DNA of 64,000 bases from Rhododendron vialii (taxonomy: Eukaryota > Streptophyta > Magnoliopsida > Ericales > Ericaceae): NCBI RefSeq assembly GCF_030253575.1, contig NC_080566.1, positions 13,610,501 through 13,674,500 of the forward strand, in the 5' to 3' direction. The position numbers and the translations under genes are program-made. The notes below the pieces were generated by a model. It searched no databases, was not told the origin of the DNA, and saw nothing but the letters and a program-made list of their open reading frames with translations. Of this stretch, positions 1 to 11,215 are shown piece by piece (within the stretch, counting starts at the first letter, position 1; each line of letters begins with the position of its first letter).

Positions 1-41
1 CAGGATTGAAATGAAAAATAGATCAAAAGGGATTGAATAGA

Positions 42-105
<64 letters not shown>

Positions 106-2370
106 GACAACTTAAGGGCTAAAAGGTTAATGTGAGAGCGTCCGTGATGCCGTGATTATTGATTCACTTATATTAGATGGCTTGATGTCGCTATACAAGA
201 TTGAATCTTAGATATTTATTAGATACGTGGGGTGCGATAAATGGATTGTTATTATCAACCTATTGTGATATGATATGCATTTTGGGTTAGAACTTCTGTG
301 GTATAAATAATATGCATTGTCGATGTATTGAGTCGCGTTAGAATAATTTGATGTGGAAATTATTTGGTTGATGATGACGATGAGTTGATTTGCTATGTGA
401 AAGATTTGATTTTGTGTCCTTACTGAAGTTGGTTTGATGGATGTGATTCATTATAAATTGGGGTTAGACAAATATTTGGTATTGAAGTTGTTCTAATGAA
501 TAAGATTGTGTGGTAGTAGCAAAGGAAATTGGAAGGTAAGTATTTTGCTGCAACGCAAGGGGTGGAAATGCAGAGTGTTATGAGTATGAGTCCATGAGCT
601 AAATTGTGAAATGTCGTTGTTCATGCCTTAGTTGCGTGTTGTTACTCTCAAAACTTGAAATCTGTGGTTATGATGGGTCCAAAAAAAAAAAGGGCGGAGA
701 CAAGACAAATGCTTGGAAATTGGAAGGTTTTATATGAAAATGGTTTTGATAACCGCTAATGGGAATTTGGTTGAAACAGAGTAATCATATAAGAATGGTG
801 AACTTGAGTCGATAGAGTAGGTTGCAAAAAAAAAAAATGTGTGTGTGTGTTTGCTGTCTTTCTCTTTCTCTATAGCCTTCTCGATTATTATGGTTTTATT
901 ATTCTGGTATCAACTTGGTATGTTGTTTGGTAAGAAGACTTATTGATACTTGAGGTGCGATTGTCATCGTGAAAAGTTTATGAGAAATGATTGCATGTTT
1001 TTTTTTTATAAAAAAAAAATAGGGAAAGAAGCTTAGCGTAATGGGATTTTGGTAGGTGATTACTTAAGCCCGAAGGATAAGTTGTGGGTGTGTGAAGATG
1101 AGTGAAACCATGGCATGCTGCCATTAACATGAAAATGTAGGAATGAGGGGACACGAGGGAAGACACGATAAGTGTTGACCGGAGGTTTACGAGGTTAAAC
1201 AGGGTAGTCGTGTGAGTTCTTTGATGTTGTATTACAGTTTGATTCGAAGTGTCCTTGTTATCTATGTGGTTGGAATCTAGCATATGTTCTCTTTTGATAG
1301 CATCAACGATATATGAGGAACTAAGTTTGAGGAGGGTAGAGTAAATTTATTTGACTTCAAAAAATCTTCCATGCTACTCTTTTGTATAACATGATCAGGG
1401 AACTAGATGCGAGAGGCTTCCGCGGTATATCAATCCCTAGTTCAGAGTCGTTACTAGCTCGTAGTAAGAAAAATAGTGGATTTGAGAGCTTACCTAGATT
1501 GTTTCAATATTGTATCGCAAGACACGTGTACTAGGAGGAATAAAATGCATGATTTACTGAGCAACTAGGCCCTTGAAATCGAAAGAAGTGTTAATAGCCT
1601 TGAAGTGTAAGGAGTTTAACTTTGATGAGTTGGTGTTCATTACGGAACCGAGGATGATAAATCAGCTTGTAGTTTGATCATTGAATCTTGGGTTACTTAC
1701 GAAGCTAAGTTTAATTTGGATCTGTGGTGATTATGAACCTTGTTTGTAATTAGGTCACTCCTATTCTAAGAGTTTTAGTTCTTTTTTCAACAAACCATGC
1801 AAACTCAACTATAATCTTGTGGGGATACCTTTGAATCTAGATGCCGCAAGGTTGAAATGTTTAAATCGTGGTTTTGAAGTCAAAATGGTTCTTGTGACTT
1901 CGGAGGATTTAGTCTTATGCAATAAGAAAAGAGACTAATTTCTGTTGTATGAAGCGTATAATAGATCAAGTGGTACCAGGTGATTAAATGACTTTTAAAA
2001 ATTCACTCAGAATGCCAATAGGTAGATGAGAACTTCCTTGATTTTATTACGGTAGAGATTATTTGAGTACTCTAGTCTAGTATGTGAAAATTCTGATTTA
2101 TTGGTTGATGTTGATTGAGGAAGAGGAGGATCGGAGTTTTTATGAACATTTTGATGCGTCCTTCATGGTATGTTGAGTACTTATTCGAATAAGATACACG
2201 GAATAGGAATGCGAATGAAAGAATTTAGAGAACGTAGGGGCACAAGTGGTTAGATCTCGATGTGATTATCGTATGATTATACGAGAATTAGAACTATTGT
2301 ATAAATGTTCGAACTTAGGGTATCAGTGAACATCGTAATTTGATAAGGAGGATTAGAGGTTGACGCATAT
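1..2370. other. Decayed retroelement-derived sequence, no gene
   Basis: I see no intact reading frame here. It lies directly upstream of a gypsy polyprotein end and 3' LTR, so it is probably the eroded interior of that element. One copy of the motif AACGCAAGGGGTGG at about 551-564 is shared with the LTR array at 4701-4862, which supports the link. The rest is AT-rich with many stops on both strands. Confidence 0.4.
45..103. repeat. (TA)n microsatellite
   Basis: An uninterrupted run of alternating A and T of about 59 bases. Confidence 0.95.
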
Positions 2371-2536
2371 CCTGAGGAGAAACCAACATGTATCCTAGAT
2401 TCGCGCGAGCAAGTTTTGAGGGGTAAGACCATCCTGTTGGTATGAGTTCTTTGGAGAAATCGAGGTTGGGAAGAACCGACTTAGGAAAAGGGAAGACGAA
2501 GTAAGAAAGAAGTATCCGCAATTGTTTCCAAATTAA
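2371..2536 (+). pseudogene. Ty3/gypsy polyprotein C-terminal remnant
   Basis: This is the broken C-terminus of a gypsy pol polyprotein, the part after integrase. The plus strand reads RGKTILLV, then VLWRNRGWEEPT, then EREDEVRKKYPQLF and a stop. That matches the usual gypsy ending with a VLWRN motif, a WERE-type segment and a final RKKYPxLF. It is dead: there is a TGA before VLW, a TAG where the family has Trp before ERE, and a one-base frameshift between them. The polypurine tract and 3' LTR of the same element follow about 1 kb downstream, separated by a nested copia solo LTR. The family assignment rests on motif recognition. Confidence 0.75.
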
Positions 2537-2549
2537 CCAATGTGAGTAT

Positions 2550-3401
2550 TGTTAGGACCACAAGCCACGGTCTCTTTATGTTGGCAAATTCCAAGACAAA
2601 AACACATATTTATTTGTATCCTCATTTATCGAGTTGTATTTTATTTATTTTTGTTTCTAAAGTGTCTATTTAGGGAGTGGAAGGAAATCAAATCTTTTGT
2701 ATTTGATAGGTTGAGTCTTTAGGTAATGAGAGTGGAAGACAATCGAGAAGATCAAGGCAAGAGAATTTCGGCATATAGGAGCCATATTTTGAAAGGCAAT
2801 TTCAAGGGTAAAGTTGGTCCATCCACTGGGCTTATAAATACATGGTTCAAATTATTATTTCTCTGATCGATAAAAACAAGAGATACGACAGCCAAGGGAT
2901 ATTGCGTGAGTGTCGAAAATCAATCCAGAAACATGTTCTCCTTTAATCTTGGGTTTGCAAATTGACTGCGAGAACGTGATGTGCTATCTTGGAATGGCTA
3001 ATTAACTGGTGAAACGTGGAAGCACTTTACAACTTTATTCCAACAAAGTTATAAAGTACTTCGGTGGATTCTGGAAGGCAAACGGGAGGCTTGTGGATTC
3101 AAGGCAGCGGCGGTCAAGCACTGGGTGTGGTGAACGTGGATTTGGCAAGTAAGTCTTAGGGCGATTTGTGAAGATTCAGAATCGTAAGGTAAAATTATTA
3201 CTTGTAACCGCACAATGTTTTATAGTGTTTGATTCCTTCCCGTGGTTTTTTCCCGTTTAGGGTTTTCCACGTATATCTTGGTGTTCATCTTTTTATTGCT
3301 TCTCGTTCGTGTGATTAGCTTATTTATCGATTGGCGGATTGTTTTATTAAAAAGATAAAAATAGCAAATATTTAAATACCTAGGCGAGCTAGGATTTTTC
3401 A
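2550..3401 (+). mobile_element. Solo LTR of a Ty1/copia element nested in gypsy
   Basis: The 852-bp sequence starts TGTTAGGACC and ends GGATTTTTCA, giving TG...CA termini. It is flanked by the perfect 5-bp duplication AGTAT at 2545-2549 and 3402-3406. There is no internal domain, so this is a solo LTR. A second diverged copy of the same family lies at 28969-29775, also solo with its own duplication. It sits between the pol end and the polypurine tract of the host gypsy element, so it is younger than that element. Confidence 0.88.
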
Positions 3402-3505
3402 AGTATTAAAATTTTAACCTTATGATTGTTAACTTGTTGCTTGGTAATATGTATTGTGGCATGAGCGTGATTACTTGATGCAGATCTTATTGGGCTTGAG
3501 TGGTA

Positions 3506-3540
3506 AATTTCGGGACGAAATTTTTTCAAGGAGGATAGAA
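3506..3540 (+). other. Gypsy polypurine tract region before 3' LTR
   Basis: Just upstream of the LTR the sequence reads AAATTTCGGGACGAAATTTT followed by CAAGGAGGATAGAA. This is the typical end of the internal domain of plant gypsy elements and primes plus-strand DNA synthesis. It fixes the LTR start at 3541. Confidence 0.8.
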
Positions 3541-5523
3541 TGTAGAGATCCGGAAAATTTTAATTATTGAAATGCTTATTAAATGCCTTATTGGGAAAAT
3601 AGGATTTTATTTGGTGGTTATTTGAATTAAGGATTGAAGTGAGAGAATAGAAACTTGAGGGTGTGTGTGTGTGATTTAAAGATATAGGAGTATATATAGG
3701 AGTGTGTGTGTAGGAGATAATTATATCTCTCATTCTCTCTCTCTCTCTCTCTCACGCCATCCTCTCTCTCTCTCTCTAGCCGTGTATCTCTCTCTCTTCT
3801 CCTCTCACTCAAAACTCTTTCAAGACCTCAAGAATCTTAGAGATTAACCTCCCTTCAACCTTCCAATCACGTTCTTGAACTCGGAATCCTTGGGTCAAGC
3901 TTGGAGCGGAGCTTTGAAGTTCAAAGAGGCTAGGGCTCGTTCAAATCTCGTAGATCTTGGTTATCGTCGCGAGGTAGAGACTTCTTTACCTCTTTTATGT
4001 GTTTATATGTTGTTGGGGTGTGAGAATCGAGCTTTGATCGTCTCCCTTTGTTCATTTGAAAGCTGTCAGAAAATTGCAAAAATCGCCCGAAATCGCTTAG
4101 GGATCGATCCCCAAGCATGAGGGATTGATCCCTCTTTCAAATTTGGACATTTTCACCTTGGGGATCGATCCCCAAGAGAGGAGGGATCGATCCCTCCCTT
4201 CTCTGGAAATTTTGCTCTCTTTCTGGATTTCAGCCCAACTTCAAACGGCCATAACTTCCTTGTCCAATGTCCGATTCATGCAAAATTTATATCGATTCGA
4301 AGGTCTTGAAGTTAGCTTTTCATTGCCACAAAAATCACCTTAAGGCTCTTAGTACACAGAAAGTTATGACCGTTAGAGTGGGGGTGTGTCGGTCTCCCAA
4401 CATCCGTTGGCTACTCCTACGATTCTTGTTTTGTCATTATGACTTCCTATGATTAGTGGATGATATTCTTGATCCATTGGCCTTCCGTTGGTGAGGAACA
4501 AATAGGAAATTACTTGGTTAAAATGTCAATAAGATGCAACTTATGACTGAATGATGACTTGTGAACGTTTGTGGCATATTTGTAATATTGTTGGCATGTC
4601 GTGACATACTTCATGAATGAATGTGGTTTTGGGAAAGCCCTAACTTGTATATCGAGTGAGGGGATTGTTGTTTGGGTCAGTGGTCAAATTAGGAAGTCTC
4701 ATAACGCAAGGGGTGGTAATACGAAGACTTAGATGGTCTCGTAACGCAAGGGGTGGAAATACGGAGATCCTAGATGTTGGTGCACACCGTAACGCTAGAG
4801 GTGGTAATACGGTGACCCTTGTGGGGTTAAACTGTTATGCAAGGGGTGGAAATACAGTCGGTGGAGATTGGTGTTAGTGAGTCGTGTTGAAGTTGTTGAT
4901 TTGTTTGAGTATTGTGAACTATATGGCAAAATGTGATTATATGAACTATAAGGCATAATGTGATTATGTGAACTATATGGTTTAACGTGATTATATCATA
5001 TCATAGAACGATTGTCTTGAATGATTGGCATATCCTTGAATTGATTGTATTTCGTCGTTTGAGCTAAATCTTCTTGTTTCCTTTCCTTTGCACTTATCAC
5101 CATATTTGCATATAGAATTGGTAAAGATCTTCCTACTGGGCTAGTGTAGCTCAACCTAATCTTTTTTTTCAGGATTAAACGCTGGACAATAACTCTCATG
5201 CAATGTGTGTTTGGGAATGAAGGACTTTTTTGGAAGCTAACCTCACGTAGTTATTTAAGCATCTTGTATGTTATTTTGACTAAGATGTATTTGTAACGTA
5301 ACTTGTCAATCCTTTTGACTAAACATTTGTAACATTCTAAATAGGTTCGTACTTGTATTTCAGTATATTTGGGGCCGAAGTGCCTAAGTTGTAAGACTTT
5401 AATCTTGGGGACTTGATTTGTAATTTAAAACAGGTGGAAACTCTTTTGGGCAATATGTATGATATGCGATGATCTTTTATTAAAATACATTATAGAATTA
5501 TGTTGAAAATCGAGGTCGTGACA
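3541..5523 (+). mobile_element. 3' LTR of a Ty3/gypsy element
   Basis: The 1,983-bp LTR starts TGTAGAGATCC right after a polypurine tract and ends GAGGTCGTGACA. It contains CT-rich sequence near 3737-3800, two pairs of GGGATCGATCCC palindromes (4100-4196), and an array of four AACGCAAGGGGTGG-type repeats (4701-4862). The 5' LTR is not in the window. The interior upstream is degenerate, so the element is not autonomous. Confidence 0.8.
4701..4862 (+). repeat. Short tandem array inside the gypsy LTR
   Basis: Four imperfect units of about 40 bp, each built on AACGCAAGGGGTGGNAATAC and separated by variable spacers. The third unit (AACGCTAGAGGTGG) and fourth (TATGCAAGGGGTGG) are diverged. Confidence 0.85.
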
Positions 5524-5626
5524 ATTGCGGTCATTAATTTTAAATTTTTTGTTGGCAAAAAAGTTATCAAGTGCCTAAATTAGCCGTAATGGTCGAGGAT
5601 CGGCCTTCACGGTTGTAACTAGTCCT

Positions 5627-6186
5627 TAGGGACGGATTCAAGAATATAGCCTAGTGGGAGCACTTGTTAATTATAATAGAGAAAATTTTTTTTTTTTAGT
5701 CAACCACAGTAAGATTATACAAAATCAAAGCATACATTACTAACTCCAAAAGTTTAATTATTACTTATGCTTTAAGTTAAATTAGATAAAAATGAGCACA
5801 AAATCGTAAACAAAATTTTAAAGTATGTTTTAAATAAACATCTACAAGTTTTAGAATGATCAAGTTAGTTTTGTTAATGACCTTATTTTAAAATATTTCT
5901 TCCAAACGGTTAAAAATAAAGAGAATCAAGAAAGAATAGCTCCAAATGGACAAACAACTCGTAAAATAACAAGTATAAATGTATCATATGATGAAATTCA
6001 GGCATAAGCCTAATTCTATTTGTCCATTTTCGAAATATATGCAAGTGTGTATGTTTATATATTAACGCACTCTTATAATTATGTTAATTTATACAAAAAT
6101 ATAAAAATATATTTTAATTTCAAGTGGGAACACGCATTCGAGTGGGGACACGTGCCCCCGTGTGACCCCCTTTGGGTCCGTCCCTG
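5627..6186. mobile_element. Non-autonomous hAT element
   Basis: The inverted ends are TAGGGACGGATTCAAG on the left and TTTGGGTCCGTCCCTG on the right, of the CAGGGACGGA type common in plant hAT elements. The flanking 8-bp sequences CTAGTCCT (5619-5626) and CTAGTCCC (6187-6194) match at 7 of 8 positions, as expected for hAT. The 560-bp interior is AT-rich and shows no transposase. Confidence 0.75.
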
Positions 6187-6498
6187 CTAGTCCCTTAATC
6201 GAAAAAGAACATAAATGTGACGTGTCGGTCGATAAACATACGATTTTTCATCTCACTGTTATATCGGGGTGTAACAGTCTTGAATGGATGCATATCAAAC
6301 GATAGATTATGCAATCCTTACGAGCTATAGTTGTGGTGTTTAATACTTTAGGGTGATACTTTGTAAATTAGCTTTTTATCATTTTATATCGAGAATTCCA
6401 CTTGATATTTTATCTTCAAATTAATCAAGGCCTCTGTTTTGCTGTTGCTTCTTCTTCATCGTTTCTAAAGGTTTTTGAATGATGTGGACTACTACGGA

Positions 6499-7356
6499 CA
6501 GGGACGGAACCAGGATTTCATAAATGTGGGGGCCGAACTATGAAGAAGCAAATTTTGAAATTTAAGGTTCAAAAATCTAATAGCTATGAAGCACCGACAC
6601 CTCTAGAGGTTGAGGTATCGCAGTGTCGGACACGGGGACACCGCGGGGATACGTACGGGACACGCCACGTGGCGTGTCCCATAATTTAATTTGAATTTTT
6701 CATGGGGACACCGCTGGGACACGGCGGGGACACCGATGGGGACACGACAAGGGCCAAACTATAATTTTTTTTTAAAATTTTGGAGGCCAAACTGTAATTT
6801 TTGAAAAAATTGGGGGTCAAATTGTAATTTTAAAAAAAAATTTAGGGCCAAATTATAATTTTTTTAAAATTCTTGGGTGCTAAACAATAATTATTTATTT
6901 ATTTATATATATATATACACGTGGCGTGTCCCCCGGCGTGTCCGTGTCCCCATTTTTTTAGAATTCCCATGTCCCAGTGTTGGTTTCGGTGTCCGTGTCG
7001 GTATCGGTGTCCGTGTCGGTGCATCATAGTCTAATAGTTTGTTTGGTTTAGGTTTTGAAGGAGGTTTTTTGAGTAATGAGTGGAGAAAAATAGAAAGAGA
7101 AATGAGATTAATAATTGAAAGAAAACTTATGGCAGACCGTGTGCAAAGAAAGAAATTAAGTTTTGGGACCCAAAATGATCACATTTTTAAAGCATTTAAA
7201 TGTCTAAATAACATTCAACACAAAATACAATATTTAGGTGTTCTTAACCAAAAAAACAAAAAACTAATATTAATATTGAAATTTGAAAGGAAAAAAAAAC
7301 CCCGAAACAACGCAGGAGCCGTGGCCCCCATATGCCCATTTACAGTTTCGTCTCTG
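6499..7356. mobile_element. hAT element inserted in the KAI2-like exon
   Basis: The left end is CAGGGACGGAACCAGG and the right end, read inward, is CAGAGACGAAACTG. Both inner flanks continue into a GGGGGCC motif. The 8-bp duplication is ACTACGGA (6491-6498) and ACTGCGGA (7357-7364), 7 of 8 matching, and is made of exon sequence. The 858-bp element has no transposase and carries a second element at 6584-7029. Confidence 0.8.
6584..7029. mobile_element. MITE nested within the hAT element
   Basis: The 446-bp element has inverted ends CTATGAAGCACCGACAC and GTGTCGGTGCATCATAG. A perfect 8-bp duplication TCTAATAG lies at 6576-6583 and 7030-7037, which suggests hAT. Subterminal regions are rich in repeats of GTGTCC/GGACAC. 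A diverged relative lies near 47690-48090 in an intron of the LRR-WD40 gene. Confidence 0.82.
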
Positions 7357-7790
7357 ACTGCGGAGGATTCGAACAAGAAGATATCAACCAGCCACTACAA
7401 GCCATACAATCGAACTACAAGGCATGGTGCTCGGGATTCGCGCCCCTGGTGGTGGGCGGCGACATGGACTCTGTAGCGGTACAGGAGTTCAGCCAGACCT
7501 TATTCAATATGAGACCAGACATCGCGTTGAGCCTGGCCCGAACCATATTCCAAAGCGACTTGAGACCTCTGCTGTGCTACGTGACCGTGCCGTGTCACTT
7601 GATACATAGCACGAGGGACATGGCGGTGCAAGTGGAGATCGCACAGTATCTCCACCGGCACCTTGGCGGCAAGTCTGTCGTTGAGGTCATCCCGACCGAA
7701 GGGCATCTGCCGCAGCTGAGCTCACCGGATGTTGTGAATCCCGTGCTTCTTCGGCATATTCGTTTTGACATTAATGTTGCTAGTGATTAG

Positions 7791-9061
7791 TCCGTTCGAT
7801 ACTACTTTTTTGTAGCTGTATGTTGTCAATGTCCATAATTTTGTTGAGATTGATTATCGGTAGCTTACTTTTTTGCCCTATTTTATTGCTCCATTTATGA
7901 AGAGTTTAACAAAAAAAAAATGGTAATGCAGATTGTCAAGGGCTAGCTTGCGCGCACCTCGGATTAATCCCTACAGCATCTCCCACACAAGTTTATAATT
8001 TCTTACTTCTTATTCTGTGCGACAAGAAGTTCTACACTGTCTGAAAAATAAATAATACTTCAAACGTTACAATAATGGGCTCTAAATTCTCCGAATATGT
8101 ACAAAAATTTTCTAAGTAAGCAATTCTTCGTCGTATACAAGTTCTCACCGGCCGGAACACACTACGCTTTCAGCGGGAACACGCCTAGCTTTGAACAGCA
8201 TTAAGCCATAATGGTTTTCAGTGGGAACACGCCTAACTTTCAACGGAATTAAGAAATACTAATACATATGGCGTGAGCAACGATTAATCATTTAACGATT
8301 ATTGAATACCTCAAAGACACCTAATTTGGCAACAATGTAAAAAAATCAGTAATGCAGATCCTAAAATTCAAGAGTAATTTTAGTAGAAATTCTCCAATCA
8401 CTATGAAGTCTTCGCATAGTCTTGAATGAGGTTCGATACCGTCTTGAAGGAGGTTCGATACCTCAAGTCCTATCAACTCTTATGGAGTCAGTTAATGTGT
8501 GATTTTGTCTCAACTCTAATTGGACTTCACACTAGTGGACGGTGGGCGTGGATCCCCAGTAATTAGTTGAGGTGTGTCTAAGCTGACCTGAACGTCCTAA
8601 AAAATGAAGTTCGTTCAAGTTATGTAGACCGGTTTGCTTTAACCATCCCACATAATCTCATCAAGAACATTGTCCGCCTCAAAATTACCTAGCCAGAATA
8701 CACCATCTTTAGAGACTTCAAACAAGTCATGAACTCCAGATTTAAGAAAGTTGCTTCTTTTTCACCAATTCAAACTGGTGGTGCCATTAATAGGCTTTGT
8801 TTCGAACCCATATGTGGACTGAAGAGGGGGATTTCTCGCAACTGTGCATCAGGTGGTGCTGTGGTGACGTCTCGTTCTCTCGGACAGTAGTTATGGCTCA
8901 AACCGGACATTCCATTGGCGGGTAGGGAGCCCCTATGGTCACGCCCAAGGGGGAGTTACTACGCTGGTCGTCCCCTCCCACCCTTTTGGTTCTAAAAAAA
9001 AAATGAAAAAATTAGAGTGAAGGTTAAATTAGGTTAAAATTAAAGTCTTGTCCTAATTTTT
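7791..9061. other. Intergenic, repeat debris
   Basis: No gene seen. A short sequence with GCTAGCTTGCGCGCACCTCG near 7942 recurs in inverted, diverged form near 8560-8595 (GTTGAGGTGTGTCTAAGCTG), so the stretch may be the remains of one inverted-ended repeat. The motif GCGGGAACACGCCTAGCTTT at about 8173 is repeated about 55 bp later. Confidence 0.5.
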
Positions 9062-9244
9062 TAGTTGGGCTTGTTTGTTTTGGGTTGGGCCTTTTTATGG
9101 TTTTCTTGAGTTGGGCCCCTTTAAATGGTATATGTTAGGTCAAGGCCCAAGTAAATCACACCTGGAAAAAGCTTCCTATTTGTTCTGTACTCTTCATTGT
9201 TTGTTTGGTGAAACAAATGATTCATTTACCCCAAAAAAAAAAAA
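9062..9244 (+). mobile_element. Poly-A retroposon 3' end
   Basis: The sequence is rich in GTTGGGC/TTGGGCC and ends in 12 A residues (9233-9244). The style matches the 3' end of a LINE or SINE, and the poly-A retroposon at 38584-38938 has similar GGGCTTG text. I found no target duplication. Confidence 0.4.
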
Positions 9245-9391
9245 ACTTTCTACTACCTCCGCAAAAGAATACACCGGTATCCCTCCCTATCATCGATATC
9301 CTCGACCAAAAAAAGTAGCCAAAATCGAAAACAAGAGACCAGCGAGCAAAACCAAAAGAAGCAAAAACCCCATACCCGCCCAAACTCGAAA

Positions 9392-9680
9392 TCAAAACTC
9401 TAAAGAGAGAGAGGCTCCATCCTTGAAATCAAAATCATCCTCCAAGATAAACTCATCCTCAAAGTCATCAAGACCATGGATCCGCTCCCTTAATTCTTCC
9501 TCTCCCTTAAGTCATCTAGGTCCCCTATCTCATTAACTGTCCTTGTCGCGTTGTTGAAAATCAAGTCGTTCCTTGCTAGCCACAATGACCAAAGAATGGC
9601 AAAGAAAGTCGCCTCCCAAATGTGCCTTTCCAAATTCTGAAACCTGTTCTCGAACCACCAAATTGCTAAAATTGAGGGTC
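9392..9680 (-). pseudogene. LINE ORF2 C-terminal remnant
   Basis: Reading from 9680 down to 9392, the minus strand gives IWEATFFAILWSLWLARND, then LIFNNATRT, then an acidic tail ending ASLSLEF and a stop. The W..ATFFAILW..WLARN motif is typical of the zf-RVT/RNase H end of plant L1-type LINE polyproteins. The same SLSLEF ending occurs at 39541-39810, so both belong to one family. Only the end survives; the reverse transcriptase core is not present. Confidence 0.7.
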
Positions 9681-10772
9681 CTAATTTGCGCGCCTATGCT
9701 TAGATGCCGAGTCTGGTAAGCGATAAGAAATACTGATGAGCACCGAGTGTGAGGGAGGGCTCGGGTAGATAGAAAAACTTTTTCGATCATCAGAGCAAGA
9801 CCGGAGAGGGCCCCGCAAGGCCGAGACAACACCGGTGCTGTCCCTTAAGGGCACAGCACGACCCCTCGGTCTTGGTTTTATATCCTTTGCATGTCCGGTT
9901 TCATGTATGTAATCTTCTAATTTTGTCACAGTGGAACATCTGTAAGTACTTAGATTAAATTTGACAATTTTTTTTGTTTGCGTATAATTTTTTTTTTTTT
10001 TTTTGGGGGGGTGGGGGGTGTCTGTACTTTGGTTGGCTTGGACGGAAATTTAATTTCTGAATCCCAACAAACAATAATGCTCGGTGTCGGTGCCAACTGC
10101 CAACCCCTAATCCGTTGTGCTATCATCTGTCCAACTTCCAACTTAATTCCAAGTATCCTATACAATATTCACTGATCGATCATCGAAATTTCATCATGCA
10201 TGCCACGAGTTATTTAAGTATGTTGATATGTATTATAAAAAAAGAAAAAAAAAGAAAAAAGAAAACAATAGTTTTGGAATGAACTTCTGATCAAACACAA
10301 CCTAATATCAGCTTCTATGATATTAAACATGGTTTTATACCAATCCGAAAGGATTTGACGGAATGGGCATGAAAAAGCAAATTAATTAAGTGTGTTTGAA
10401 TCCTATATATAGAGGCCAAACTTTACATACATTGGGGGCCATTAGATGGTTTGTTGGTCGTTAACTTCAGGACTCCGAAATTCGTCGTGGTACGCATAAG
10501 TTGGATCAAATATCCGGTTATCCTCTTAAATCTTAATGGGAGTTTCGACCCGATTCCGGTTTTGGTTTGGTTGAGGTCCTGAGGATAGCACTTTGCACTA
10601 GATATGACATTATACTTCATAAGTTGACATTCTACTGCCTCAGGCCCTCAGTTGACCTTTGTATTTTTTATAACAAGAATGATGAGCTAGCTAGCTAACC
10701 ACCTTTTCGGTAGGCTGTAACACATGCGTTTTTGATTCATTGATTATAAGAGGGATTGGGTACGGATACAGA
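9681..10772. other. Intergenic, no gene recognised
   Basis: AT-rich sequence with a poly-T/poly-G run at 9989-10018. Short frames on both strands have no recognisable domain. Confidence 0.5.
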
Positions 10773-10773
10773 C

Positions 10774-10809
<36 letters not shown>

Positions 10810-10812
10810 CAC
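10774..10812. repeat. (TA)n-(CA)n microsatellite
   Basis: About 26 bases of alternating TA followed by ACACACAC. Confidence 0.9.
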
Positions 10813-10879
10813 ATCAGAAATCTTAGTTATCAGAGTTCAAATCTTAGCTAGGATCAATGATAGAATACATCATATATAT

Positions 10880-11050
10880 TTTTTTTTTTGAACAGCGCGC
10901 AAAAATATTTTATTAATCTTCAAATGAATACAAAGATTAAAGGGATCAAAGACGAACCGGCACAAAGCAAGCCACCCAAGATCCGGAAGGGAAAAGAGCC
11001 AACTCGGCAAGAAACCAACTTAAAAATGAAATACCTAAACCTGAATCACA
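10880..11050 (-). mobile_element. LINE 3' end
   Basis: The plus strand begins with a T-run (10880-10889), followed by AATATTTTATTAATCTTCAA. The minus strand therefore ends with TTAATAAAAT and a poly-A tail, like other LINE ends in this window (15060, 39280). Confidence 0.5.
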
Positions 11051-11215
11051 TTTTCAAGACAATAAATTTATCATATATTTTATGTTATCTGATAGAAAAT
11101 CATCTTTTCAAGACAATAAATATGATTTCTTTGAACTTTGGTCACAAGATATTACTCATGCTATTGATTGGCATAAAAGCCCTTAGAAACATTTTTATCA
11201 TTTTGAAGTGTTTAT

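Larger units (their letters stand above)
6471..7790 (+). pseudogene. KAI2: KAI2-like karrikin receptor, last exon, broken by hAT
   Basis: KAI2 (HTL) is an alpha/beta hydrolase that perceives karrikins and an endogenous ligand through MAX2 and SMAX1-type partners. This exon encodes about the C-terminal 150 of the usual 270 residues. The left piece (6471-6498) reads FLNDVDYYG after a good acceptor, a pyrimidine tract ending TTTCTAAAG. The frame resumes at 7365 with GFEQEDINQ and runs to a TAG at 7788-7790. It includes [25 protein letters not shown] and [11 protein letters not shown]. The catalytic Asp (in HSTRDMAVQ) and His (in [10 protein letters not shown]) of the triad are visible; the Ser would be in exon 1, which I do not find. 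A hAT element occupies 6499-7356, flanked by ACTACGGA and ACTGCGGA. Removing it restores an in-frame Gly-Gly join. The 141 codons downstream are free of stops, so the break may be fairly recent. D14 is a weaker match than KAI2. Confidence 0.85.

Noticed and set aside
7039..7476. Plus frame covering the right half of the hAT element and the KAI2 exon start
   Set aside because: It is out of frame with the KAI2 coding sequence and made mostly of transposon.
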